DNA from: SVTX01 sp051867975
GTDB taxonomy: Bacteria > Bacillota > Clostridia > Oscillospirales > CAG-272
Length of the DNA: 25,717 nt
Reading direction: 5' to 3'
NCBI GenBank assembly: GCA_051867975.1
Contig: JBJDZM010000106.1
Location: 1-25,717 of the forward strand
Under the pieces are notes generated by a model. It was not told where the DNA came from, ran no database searches, and saw nothing but the letters and a program-made list of their open reading frames with translations. Below are positions 16,531 to 23,696 of this stretch, piece after piece; the stretch's first letter is position 1; every line of letters begins with the position of its first letter. The position numbers and the translations under genes are program-made.

Positions 16531-18582
16531 ATGAAATTACACGGTTTATGCAAAAAGCTCTCACTTTTGTTGGTGATCTGCATAGTATTCGTCGGATTCT
16601 CGTTCCCAATATCGGCGGCAAGCTATGTCTACAATTGGGGCGAGCGAGGCGTGGATTGTACCGAGCTTTCGTCCTATGCAAAAGCCTTCTATACGGGCAT
16701 ATACGTTTTTGAGGACATGTCGCAAACACAGGGCGGCACTAGTCAGTCAAATGCGCACAGCAGCGCGCTCTACTCGGAGCTGAAAACGCTCATGACGAGC
16801 AAGCACACGCATCAAACCTCTTACGATGAGACAAAGAGCCTTTACAAATATACCGACTGTGAGAACGGCGGCGGAAAGATATCTTCGTTCTACTCGGGAA
16901 CGGCAATAGGTCCGAACTGGGGTGAAGGCTCGTGGAACCGCGAGCACACGTGGCCTAACAGTAAGGGACTTAACGGAAGCGACGAGAATGATATCATGAT
17001 GCTCCGTCCTACGTCTGAATCTGAAAACTCAAGCAGAGGAAACACCGCGTACGGTAAAAGCTCGGGCTATTACGATCCGAACGCGGAGTCGAATGGCAAA
17101 TACAACCTTCACGGAGATGTGGCTCGAATAGTGCTGTACGTCTACGTTCGTTGGGGCAACACGGGCAAAATGTGGGGCAGCAACGGAGTTATGGAAAACC
17201 TCACCGTTCTCCTTGAATGGATGGAGGAAGACCCTGTTGACACGTGGGAAATGGGAAGAAATGACGCGGTTCAGTCGATAACCGGAACGAGAAACGTGTT
17301 CGTCGATTATCCCGAATACGCATGGTTGCTCTTCGGACGGGATGTTCCCGAGGATCTTGTATCTCCCTCGGGCAACGCCGGTACAACGGGCGGCAGTAAT
17401 TCGGGCAGCACGGGCGGCTCAACGGGCGGCGAAACGGGCAGCGAAATGACTGTTGCAGAGGCACTTGCCGCGGCAGACGGAACTGCGGTTACCGTGACCG
17501 GAACCGTTACCTCAATCGACAGCAAGTACGGCTGGAACGGCACATCGATGTCGGCAAATCTCGGAGACGGCTCCGGCAATGAGATATATCTCTACAAGCT
17601 CTCAACCGAGGTGAAGGTCGGGGACAAGGTAACGGTCAGCGGAACGAAATATACATATAACGGACTTAAGGAGATAAAAGACATCACCTCTGTTACCGTA
17701 AACTCGGGCGGCTCGACAGGCGGCGACAACACGGGCGGAAATACAGGCGGAAATACAGGCGGAAATCCTTCTGTTGGCGACAAGATAACGTATACGTTCT
17801 CGGAGTATTCCGCGGGAGTTCAGTACGCCAAGAATGAATCGCACAAGCTTGACGACATACTCACGGTTGTAACCGATGATGCCCATTTTACAAAGGAAAT
17901 CAGACTCTATCACACAGACAATGCAGAATACGGCGCTCACCATGGAACTGCCGTGTTTACATCGTCGAAGGAGATAAGTGCGCTTGCAGTCAATGCGGGA
18001 AACAAAGCCGACGTGCTTAAGGTTTCCGGTTCCAACGACGGCTCGACATGGGTTCTTATTGATGAGATTTCGGTTGCGGCATCATACGCGGATTACGACG
18101 TTGATATGCAGGGAGGGCAGTATAAATATATCAAGCTTGAATCCACTGCGGCTCAGATCAGAGTGGCATCGATAAGTGTGACGTACGTCAGCGAAACGAT
18201 AGGTACCGATCCCGACGACAGTGAGAAAGAAACAACGGATGCCGAGGAGACGACCGTTGCCGAAGGCACGACGACCGAGGAAGGCACGACTACTGAGGAA
18301 GGCACGAAGGTCGAGGAAGGCACAAAGGTCGAGGAAGGCACAAAGGTCGAGGAAGGCACGAAGGCTGAGGAGGGTACTTCGTCTTCCGGCAAGCCGACCG
18401 AGACGGAAACGACATCGGTTGAGACACTGCCGGGCGTTGACAAGCCTGACAATCCCACCGAAGAAGAAAGTATAGTTAAGCCGAATAAAGGCGGATGCGG
18501 CTCGTCGCTCTGCGGCGGTATCGCAATTATAATCTCTGTCTCTGCGGCAGGAATTATGTTCTGCAGAAAGAAAAAAGACTGA
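16531..18582 (+). CDS. Second secreted, anchored endonuclease I family nuclease (paralogue)
   Basis: A 683-residue paralogue of the preceding protein. The signal peptide is about 1-30 (…SFPISAAS). The nuclease domain is about 31-275, with SWNREHTWPNSKG (H139) and a DTWEMGRNDAVQSITG segment almost identical to its neighbour. After a Gly/Ser linker comes an OB-fold-like domain (about 305-392, beginning MTVAEALAAADGTAVTVTGTV), of the type that binds nucleic acid in extracellular nucleases. A second beta domain follows (about 415-553, jelly-roll-like). The stalk has EEGTKV-type hexapeptides, and the same anchor ends the protein: NKGGCGSSLCGG, hydrophobic helix, CRKKKD. The start ATG 16531 is fixed by GGAGG from the repeat element; an upstream in-frame start lies inside that element. 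No separate promoter is seen, so it may be read through from the first gene. Confidence 0.88.
   Translation: MKLHGLCKKLSLLLVICIVFVGFSFPISAASYVYNWGERGVDCTELSSYAKAFYTGIYVFEDMSQTQGGTSQSNAHSSALYSELKTLMTSKHTHQTSYDETKSLYKYTDCENGGGKISSFYSGTAIGPNWGEGSWNREHTWPNSKGLNGSDENDIMMLRPTSESENSSRGNTAYGKSSGYYDPNAESNGKYNLHGDVARIVLYVYVRWGNTGKMWGSNGVMENLTVLLEWMEEDPVDTWEMGRNDAVQSITGTRNVFVDYPEYAWLLFGRDVPEDLVSPSGNAGTTGGSNSGSTGGSTGGETGSEMTVAEALAAADGTAVTVTGTVTSIDSKYGWNGTSMSANLGDGSGNEIYLYKLSTEVKVGDKVTVSGTKYTYNGLKEIKDITSVTVNSGGSTGGDNTGGNTGGNTGGNPSVGDKITYTFSEYSAGVQYAKNESHKLDDILTVVTDDAHFTKEIRLYHTDNAEYGAHHGTAVFTSSKEISALAVNAGNKADVLKVSGSNDGSTWVLIDEISVAASYADYDVDMQGGQYKYIKLESTAAQIRVASISVTYVSETIGTDPDDSEKETTDAEETTVAEGTTTEEGTTTEEGTKVEEGTKVEEGTKVEEGTKAEEGTSSSGKPTETETTSVETLPGVDKPDNPTEEESIVKPNKGGCGSSLCGGIAIIISVSAAGIMFCRKKKD
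18259..18378 (+). repeat. 18-base coding repeat encoding EEGT[KT][VT] hexapeptides
   Basis: About six and a half 18-base units encode AEGTTT, EEGTTT, EEGTKV three times, EEGTKA and a final EEGT. The central units are almost identical in DNA, so this array looks younger than the EETTT array of the paralogue. Confidence 0.93.
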
Positions 18583-18598
18583 TAGATAATACACAAAA

Positions 18599-18631
18599 TT
18601 CGCCCGCGTGAAAACGCGGGCGAAAAGTTTT
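18599..18631. terminator. Bidirectional GAAA-loop terminator between convergent genes
   Basis: TTCGCCCGCGT (18599-18609), loop GAAA, ACGCGGGCGAA (18614-18624): an 11-bp perfect stem followed by AAAAGTTTTT. A-rich bases on the left supply a U-run for the opposite strand. It separates the nuclease gene from the CPBP gene. Confidence 0.92.
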
Positions 18632-19662
18632 TATACAATGTAATTTATTGTGACTGTCGCAACAAATATCGCAAGGCAGATAAGTGAAAAAACGAGGCTT
18701 GGTTTGTACGCGAAGGTCGAGCGAAGTTCTTTTTTGACCGAGCGGATATTTGCGAGCTTTGACGCGCTCTTTTGTCTGCTTTCGGCTATTTTTTCGGCTC
18801 TCGCACGGTAAATTCTCGCCGATTCCGAGAAAAAGAAGATTGCCGACAGGCAGAGCGCCAACATGACGGTTACTATCAAGAGAATATTGTTCTGCGAGGA
18901 TAAAAAGTACGCCGAAATATTGGATTCGAGGAAAAGTCTGTAAAGATTGAACAAAAAGTGCATTATCACGCACGCCCAGAGTGTTCCCGTCGTGTACAGC
19001 ACGAACACCGAGAGAATGCCGACGAACAGTGACGGAATTATTCCTCCGAGGGTAAATCCGAACGCGGCGTACAACACGGTCGAGACCAGAGCGGCGAATG
19101 GGAAGCTCACCTTTTCAAGGTGCGAAAAGATGACTCCTCGGAAGAGAAATTCCTCACAAATTGCAGGAATCAGCGCATACATCAGCACAAGATAGGGAAC
19201 AGAGACCGAATACTCGTTTTCTCCTGCCGTGAACGTGCCGAGCAGGGTGATTCCCTGTGACATATCGTACACTCCGCCGAACACAAGGTTCAAAAGGAGC
19301 GATGCGGACGCCGCGAAGAGCGCGGAGAACAGCGTAAAGAATATGTATTCTGCCCGAAGTGCGCAAAAGCCGATGCCGCTCATCTGCTTTACCGCCGACC
19401 TCTCTTGTGAGGTCAGCATTATCGCGAGATATGCCGGTATCGCGAGCGCGACTAACTGAAGGATCACGGGTGCGAGAGGTTCTTTGCCGACGTGAGATAT
19501 GAATTTGTCAATGATAAGCGTTATGAGACATATTGCAAATGAGACGGTTGACAGGAGCAGCGGAAGTGCAGGCTCGGTGATTGGCGTCGCGGGAGGAAGC
19601 TTATTACGTGGCTTTTTGTCTGCGGACGCTCTTTTTTTCTTTTTGTGTTTGTTTTCTTCCAT
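18631..19662 (-). CDS. CPBP-family intramembrane glutamic endopeptidase
   Basis: A polytopic membrane protein (343 residues from ATG 19662, or 345 from TTG 19668, which is better spaced from AGGGG). A very basic N-terminus precedes about eight helices. The CPBP (PF02517, Rce1-like) motifs are CEEFLFRGVI (E170, E171, R175) and MHFLFN (H235, N239). The middle motif, normally FxxxH, reads FGFTL here, so its histidine is replaced by leucine at about 205; this could change or remove activity. A long basic cytoplasmic tail and one last helix follow the core. The family trims C-terminal tails or processes secreted peptides. It is co-transcribed with the DJ-1 gene (11-17 bases apart) and converges on the two nucleases with Cys-type C-terminal anchors. 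Confidence 0.85.
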   Translation of the reverse strand: MEENKHKKKKRASADKKPRNKLPPATPITEPALPLLLSTVSFAICLITLIIDKFISHVGKEPLAPVILQLVALAIPAYLAIMLTSQERSAVKQMSGIGFCALRAEYIFFTLFSALFAASASLLLNLVFGGVYDMSQGITLLGTFTAGENEYSVSVPYLVLMYALIPAICEEFLFRGVIFSHLEKVSFPFAALVSTVLYAAFGFTLGGIIPSLFVGILSVFVLYTTGTLWACVIMHFLFNLYRLFLESNISAYFLSSQNNILLIVTVMLALCLSAIFFFSESARIYRARAEKIAESRQKSASKLANIRSVKKELRSTFAYKPSLVFSLICLAIFVATVTINYIV

Positions 19663-19679
19663 TTTCAAGTCTTATGCCC

Positions 19680-20225
19680 CTATTTTGCAAATACCGAGGT
19701 CTTTATCTTCTCGGCGGTGCCGTCGTCCTTGAAGCACCTGACAAGCTCAAGCCCGAAGTCAAACGCGGCGCCCATGCCCTTTGCGGTGATTATGTTGCCG
19801 TCACGGACTACCGTTTTTTCACTCTCTATCTGCGCACCCGTGAGAAATTCCTCAAAGCCGGGGAAGCAGACCGCGCGCTTACCCTTAAGATATCCGCGCT
19901 TGCCGAGTACCATGGGGGCGGCGCAGATAGCGGATATGAAACTGCCGTGCCTATTTGCCGCACGGAGAGCCGAGTCGACTATCCTCGACTCGTCAAGATT
20001 GGACGAGCCGGGCATGCCGCCGGGGAGTATCACCATTTCGGGGGAGGAATCGCGGTACATAATGTCGGGGATATCGGCATGTACGGTTATGCCGTGCGCG
20101 CCTCTTATCACATCCTTGCCGCCGACACCGACCGTCGTCACCTCAAGTCCCGCGCGGCGCAAAATATCGAGAGGGCAGAGAGCCTCGACCTCTTCAAATC
20201 CGTCTGCCAAAAACATATATATCAT
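19680..20225 (-). CDS. DJ-1/PfpI (YajL/ThiJ) family protein
   Basis: A 181-residue cytoplasmic protein of the DJ-1 superfamily, members of which act as glyoxalases, deglycases or oxidative-stress chaperones. The N-terminus MIYMFLADGFEEVEAL carries the conserved glutamate (E14), and the nucleophile elbow is SAICAAP (C101), followed by LGKRGYLKGKRAVCFPG. The start ATG 20225 is preceded by AAAGGCGGT at 7 bases; the longer frame upstream lies in the leader and is not used. First gene of a two-gene unit with the CPBP protease. Physiological substrate unknown. Confidence 0.92.
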   Translation of the reverse strand: MIYMFLADGFEEVEALCPLDILRRAGLEVTTVGVGGKDVIRGAHGITVHADIPDIMYRDSSPEMVILPGGMPGSSNLDESRIVDSALRAANRHGSFISAICAAPMVLGKRGYLKGKRAVCFPGFEEFLTGAQIESEKTVVRDGNIITAKGMGAAFDFGLELVRCFKDDGTAEKIKTSVFAK

Positions 20226-20306
20226 GGTTTTACCGCCTTTCAATGGATCAATGCTTTTATATATTGATTCTACCGTTCTCGCAGTTACTCTGCTGAGATT
20301 ATCATA

Positions 20307-20335
20307 AGTATAACACACTTTGGTCGAATTTGCAA
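20307..20335 (-). promoter_or_regulatory. Promoter of the DJ-1/CPBP unit
   Basis: On the minus strand TTGCAA (20335-20330), 17-base spacer, TATACT (20312-20307) with TG in the extended -10 position. The leader is about 75 bases long. Confidence 0.7.
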
Positions 20336-20428
20336 GTGTTTATGGAAAACAACCGCACCCGAAGCCCGGAATCGTCGCCCGTAATTGACAATTCTGCAAA
20401 AAAATGTTGTTTTTTTACTCAATACCCC

Positions 20429-20457
20429 TTGATAAAAGCGTTAAAATATGTTAAACT
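20429..20457 (+). promoter_or_regulatory. Promoter of pgk
   Basis: TTGATA (20429-20434), 17-base spacer, TAAACT (20452-20457). The short leader contains a GCGTGG-CAAT-CCACGC hairpin at 20480-20495 and then AAAGGCGG before ATG 20523. Confidence 0.7.
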
Positions 20458-20522
20458 ATAAATTGGTAAAAAAAATTGAGCGTGGCAATCCACGCGGAAA
20501 TAAACGAAAGGCGGAAAATAAA

Positions 20523-21842
20523 ATGACCTACAACAAAAAGTCTATTGAAGACGTTGTAATCAATCCCGGCACAAAAGTATTCGTTCGTTGCGACTTCAAC
20601 GTACCGAGCAAGGACGGTGTTATCACCTCCGACAAGAGAATCGTAGAGGCTCTTCCCACGATCAAGTACCTTATGGCTAAAGGCGCTAAGGTTATCCTTG
20701 CTTCCCACATGGGCAAGCCCCACAACATCTTTACCCCCGGCTTCAAGCTCACAAAGAAGGAGCTTAAGAAGGTTGCCGAGCTTCCCGAAGCAGATCAGGC
20801 TGCCGCTACCGAGGAATACCTTGAGAAGGCTAAGAAGGACGTTACAAAGTTCTCTCTTAAGATCGTTGCAGACAAGCTCAACGAGTACCTTGACGGCAAG
20901 GTAGTATTTGCAAAAGATATCATCGGCGAGGATGCCAAGGCTAAGATCGCCGCTATGGAAAACGGCACGTGCGTGCTTCTCGAAAACGTCCGTTTTGACG
21001 CGGGCGAAGAGAAGAACAAGCCCGAGTTCGCTAAGGCTCTTGCAGACCTCTGCGGCGAAGGCGGTCTTTACGTAAACGACGCGTTCGGTACGGCTCACCG
21101 CGCACATGCATCCACTGCAGGCGTTGCGGCTTACCTTCCCGCAGTTTGCGGTTATCTTATCGGAAAAGAAATCGGCGTTATGGGTAAGGCTCTTTCCGAC
21201 CCCGAGCGTCCCTTCGTTGCCATTCTCGGCGGCGCAAAGGTTTCCGACAAGCTCAATGTTATCAACAACCTTCTCTCGAAGGTCGACACACTTATCATCG
21301 GCGGCGGTATGGCATACACGTTCCTCGCTGCTAAGGGCTACGGCGTAGGCAACTCTCTCCTTGACACCGACAAGATCGAATACTGCAAGGAGATGATGGC
21401 TAAGGCAGAGAAGAACGGCGTAAATCTCCTTCTTCCCATCGATACGACTATTGCAGACGGTTTCCCGAACCCCATCGATGCTCCCATTGAGGTTGCAGTT
21501 GTTGACTCCGACAAGATTCCCGCAGATAAAGAGGGACTTGACATCGGTCCTAAGACCATGGCTCTTTATGCAGAGGCTGTTAAGAACGCGAAGACCGTTG
21601 TTTGGAACGGACCTATGGGCGTATTTGAGAACCCCACGCTTGCAAAGGGAACCATCTCGGTTGCACAGGCTCTCGCTGACAGCGATTGCATCTCCATCGT
21701 AGGCGGCGGTGACTCTGCGGCGGCTTGTGAGACACTCGGATTTGCAGACAGGATCACTCACATCTCGACGGGCGGCGGAGCATCTCTTGAATTCCTTGAG
21801 GGACTTGAGCTTCCCGGAATTGCTGCTCTTCAGGATAAATAA
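20523..21842 (+). CDS. pgk: Phosphoglycerate kinase
   Basis: The ATP-forming glycolytic enzyme that converts 1,3-bisphosphoglycerate and ADP to 3-phosphoglycerate and ATP. It is 439 residues long, against about 395 in most bacteria. Visible motifs are VFVRCDFNVP (19-28), ILASHMGKP (58-66), LLENVRFDAGEE, NDAFGTAHRAHAST, ILGGAKVSDKL, the ATP-site WNGPMGVFENP and IVGGGDSAAA near the end. The extra length is a Lys/Glu-rich insertion of about 35 residues between GKP (66) and FSLKIVADKL (110), where other enzymes have a short loop. The usual HLGRP is HMGKP, so the substrate-contacting arginine is replaced by lysine. The start is set by AAAGGCGG. Codon use is highly biased, as expected for strong expression. 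tpiA follows after a 286-base hairpin-rich spacer. Confidence 0.96.
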   Translation: MTYNKKSIEDVVINPGTKVFVRCDFNVPSKDGVITSDKRIVEALPTIKYLMAKGAKVILASHMGKPHNIFTPGFKLTKKELKKVAELPEADQAAATEEYLEKAKKDVTKFSLKIVADKLNEYLDGKVVFAKDIIGEDAKAKIAAMENGTCVLLENVRFDAGEEKNKPEFAKALADLCGEGGLYVNDAFGTAHRAHASTAGVAAYLPAVCGYLIGKEIGVMGKALSDPERPFVAILGGAKVSDKLNVINNLLSKVDTLIIGGGMAYTFLAAKGYGVGNSLLDTDKIEYCKEMMAKAEKNGVNLLLPIDTTIADGFPNPIDAPIEVAVVDSDKIPADKEGLDIGPKTMALYAEAVKNAKTVVWNGPMGVFENPTLAKGTISVAQALADSDCISIVGGGDSAAACETLGFADRITHISTGGGASLEFLEGLELPGIAALQDK

Positions 21843-21857
21843 GCCGTAGAAGAATAT

Positions 21858-22102
21858 GGGGCTTTGCCCCAAACCCCACTTAAGGGACTTTTGAGAAAGT
21901 CCCTTAAGAATCTTCAAAACTTTCAAAAAAACGCTGAAGGGTTTTTCTGAGGCTTTTGTAAGTATATTTTTATTAAGAATTTATTTAAAGTTTTCGTTGC
22001 AGAGTTTTCGCAGAAAACTCGAGCAAATCACGCAAAGCGTGTTTGCAATTTTTCTCAAAAGGCGGCGAGGGGTACGGGGGCGAGTAGCCCCCGAAACTCC
22101 CC
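21858..22102 (+). other. Hairpin-rich pgk-tpiA spacer
   Basis: Successive inverted repeats: GGGGC-TTT-GCCCC (21858-21870); a perfect 13-bp stem CTTAAGGGACTTT/AAAGTCCCTTAAG with TGAG loop (21879-21908); GAGTTTTC-GCA-GAAAACTC (22002-22020); GCAAA/TTTGC enclosing CACGC-AAA-GCGTG (22023-22046); and GGGGGC/GCCCCC (22076-22092) inside GGGG/CCCC arms (22069-22102). None is followed by a clean U-run, so they look more like dispersed intergenic repeats or mRNA processing signals than one terminator. The tpiA ribosome binding site AGAGGT follows. Confidence 0.75.
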
Positions 22103-22128
22103 ACAAAAATAAAAAGAGGTAAATTACA

Positions 22129-22884
22129 ATGAGAAGATATGTTATAGCAGGCAACTGGAAGATGAACATGACACCTTCAAAGGCAGTTGCACTTATTGAA
22201 GAAATGAAGCCTTTGGTTGCGGGCAAGGACAACTGCGACGTTGTTCTTTGCGTTCCCGCAATCGACATTCCCGCGGCTGTTGAGGCGGCAAAGGGTTCGA
22301 ACATAAGGATCGGTGCCGAGAATGTTCACTTCAAGGCATCGGGCGCATACACCGGCGAGATTTCTGCTGAGATGCTCACAGAGGCAGGCGTTGAATACGT
22401 AGTGATCGGTCACTCCGAGAGAAGACAGTACTTCGGCGAGACAGACCAGACGGTAAACCTCCGCACGCTTGCGGCGCTGAACGCAGGTCTTAAGGCTATC
22501 GTTTGCGTTGGCGAAACGCTTGAGCAGAGAGAGCTTGGATACACCGAGACGCTCCTCAAGTTCCAGACGAAGATGGCACTTACAAACGTAACCGAGGAGC
22601 AGATGAAAAACGTCATTATCGCCTACGAGCCTGTTTGGGCAATCGGTACTGGCGTTACCGCGACTGCCGATCAGGCAGACGAGGGTAACGGATACGTTCG
22701 CGCGGCTGTTGCCGAGATGTTCGGCGCAGAGGTAGCAAACGCAACCGTTGTTCAGTACGGCGGTTCGATGAACGACAAGAACGCGGCAGAGCTTCTCTCC
22801 AAAGAGAACGTAGACGGCGGTCTTATCGGCGGCGCTTCGCTTAAGGCGGGCGCATTCTCCGCTATCGTCGACGCGGCACAGTGA
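22129..22884 (+). CDS. tpiA: Triosephosphate isomerase
   Basis: A 251-residue TIM-barrel enzyme that interconverts dihydroxyacetone phosphate and glyceraldehyde 3-phosphate. Catalytic residues are all in place: N9 and K11 in AGNWKMN, H95 in VIGHSERR and E167 in AYEPVWAIGTG, followed by the phosphate-binding QYGGSMNDKN and GGLIGGASLK. AGAGGT lies 8 bases before the ATG. It follows pgk in the same direction with matching codon bias, so it is probably part of the same glycolytic unit, although the spacer between them is long and structured. Confidence 0.97.
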   Translation: MRRYVIAGNWKMNMTPSKAVALIEEMKPLVAGKDNCDVVLCVPAIDIPAAVEAAKGSNIRIGAENVHFKASGAYTGEISAEMLTEAGVEYVVIGHSERRQYFGETDQTVNLRTLAALNAGLKAIVCVGETLEQRELGYTETLLKFQTKMALTNVTEEQMKNVIIAYEPVWAIGTGVTATADQADEGNGYVRAAVAEMFGAEVANATVVQYGGSMNDKNAAELLSKENVDGGLIGGASLKAGAFSAIVDAAQ

Positions 22885-22900
22885 TTGAACGGCAAGGAAA

Positions 22901-22950
22901 TGCAGGGGGAGAGGGTGACTTTTTGAAAAAAGTCACCCTCTCCCCCTGCA
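22901..22950. repeat. Perfect 24-bp inverted repeat downstream of tpiA
   Basis: The left arm 22901-22924 (starting TGCAGGGGGAGAGGGTGAC) is exactly complementary to the right arm 22927-22950, with a two-base centre. A partial third copy (CCCCCTCACCCTGC) follows at 22951-22964. The T/A run lies in the hairpin tip, not after the stem, so it is not a standard terminator, though it could still end tpiA mRNA. Confidence 0.92.
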
Positions 22951-23008
22951 CCCCCTCACCCTGCAAAAACTTTTAATAAGGGTTAGTGGCGAAGCTCATT
23001 TGAAGGCA

Positions 23009-23392
23009 TTAAGCTAATATGTCAATAAAGCGGCTGATTGCCCAAACATAAAAAATGATGATAGTTAAAAGGAATAATATCCAATAATCGTCTCTCGTAT
23101 CGTTTTTACCGTTGTTTTTTGAAGTATCAACGGCTGAATTGTGTTTTGTTGCAGAATTTTTGCTTATTTCGGCGCTTTCTACCAATATGCCAAAGCCGTA
23201 CAGGAACAGTCCGACAATATATATTATGATCGGACCAAAGATTAATAACAAAAGTGCTTTATCGGGGTAGAAAAACGGCGGTTCAAGAAAAAACGTTGAC
23301 GAAACGATTGCAATCAAAGTTGTTCCCCACCAACCCCAGCGTACAATACCTTTGATTATTTTGCCGATACACATAAACGGGAAATCAGACAT
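23009..23392 (-). CDS. Small hypothetical membrane protein (127 aa)
   Basis: Not recognised as a known family. From ATG 23392 it encodes 127 residues with about three hydrophobic segments: residues about 18-35, a long one about 46-68 (LLLLIFGPIIIYIVGLFLYG) and one near the C-terminus (about 103-122, YWILFLLTIIIFYVW). A polar Ser/Asn/Lys linker separates the last two. The start is chosen because GGAGG is spaced 6 bases from this ATG; another ATG directly touches the GGAGG, and a longer frame would have to read through the leader terminator. It lies behind a structured leader RNA (23400-23571) that ends in an intrinsic terminator just before the ribosome binding site, so its expression is probably conditional. 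Confidence 0.65.
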   Translation of the reverse strand: MSDFPFMCIGKIIKGIVRWGWWGTTLIAIVSSTFFLEPPFFYPDKALLLLIFGPIIIYIVGLFLYGFGILVESAEISKNSATKHNSAVDTSKNNGKNDTRDDYWILFLLTIIIFYVWAISRFIDILA

Positions 23393-23399
23393 TTTCATC

Positions 23400-23571
23400 C
23401 TCCAAAAACAAAAAGTGCGCAGACCGAAGCCCACGCACGAAAAACGCGAACTCCGATTGCTGCGACACAACTTTTCAACTAACAACACGAGAAAGTGAAA
23501 ATAGAGAAGGCGTTTTTACCAAAAGTAAAATCACTTCCCGTATTGCTTAGTAGGTATTAAGTTGTGTCGCA
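23400..23571 (-). promoter_or_regulatory. Leader RNA unit A, riboswitch-like, upstream of the small membrane protein
   Basis: Read on the minus strand, the transcript should begin at about 23570 with GCGACACAACTT, which pairs perfectly with AAGTTGTGTCGC at 23473-23462 to close a domain of about 85 bases. Inside are AAGTGA/TCACTT and TTTTAC/GTAAAA stems. A conserved segment CAGCAATCGGAGTT follows, then a UUCG-capped terminator (23438-23415) and, directly after its U-run, GGAGG and the start codon. Ligand or signal unknown. Confidence 0.65.
23415..23438 (-). terminator. UUCG-capped terminator of leader unit A
   Basis: On the minus strand GTGCGTGGGC-TTCG-GTCTGCGCAC, followed by TTTTTGTTTTT and then GGAGG. 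A terminator that sits between a promoter and the ribosome binding site implies attenuation. Confidence 0.85.
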
Positions 23572-23576
23572 TGATA

Positions 23577-23605
23577 AGTATATCACAGATTTTTGAAAAA
23601 GTCAA
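23577..23605 (-). promoter_or_regulatory. Promoter of leader unit A
   Basis: Minus strand TTGACT (23605-23600), 17-base spacer, TATACT (23582-23577), with TGA before the -10. Bases between the boxes resemble those of unit B. Confidence 0.8.
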
Positions 23606-23696
23606 CGGCTTAAAAAGAAAAATTATCGTTACGGTGAAATATAAATAAGACGGTTATTATATGATTTAAATCATTCAAAAAGGGCTTTTTTACATT

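Noticed and set aside
15867..16583. Minus-strand frame rich in VVVSST repeats opposite the nuclease stalk
   Set aside because: It is the mirror of the 18-base EETTT array, which leaves all frames open. It has no ribosome binding site and conflicts with a well-supported plus-strand gene.
20451..21926. 491-codon minus-strand frame opposite pgk
   Set aside because: Strong codon bias in pgk removes stops from the antisense frame. The translation shows no family motif, while pgk is certain.
22901..22950. Insertion-sequence terminal repeats
   Set aside because: The arms are two bases apart with no transposase or target duplication, so this is a palindrome and not an element with ends.
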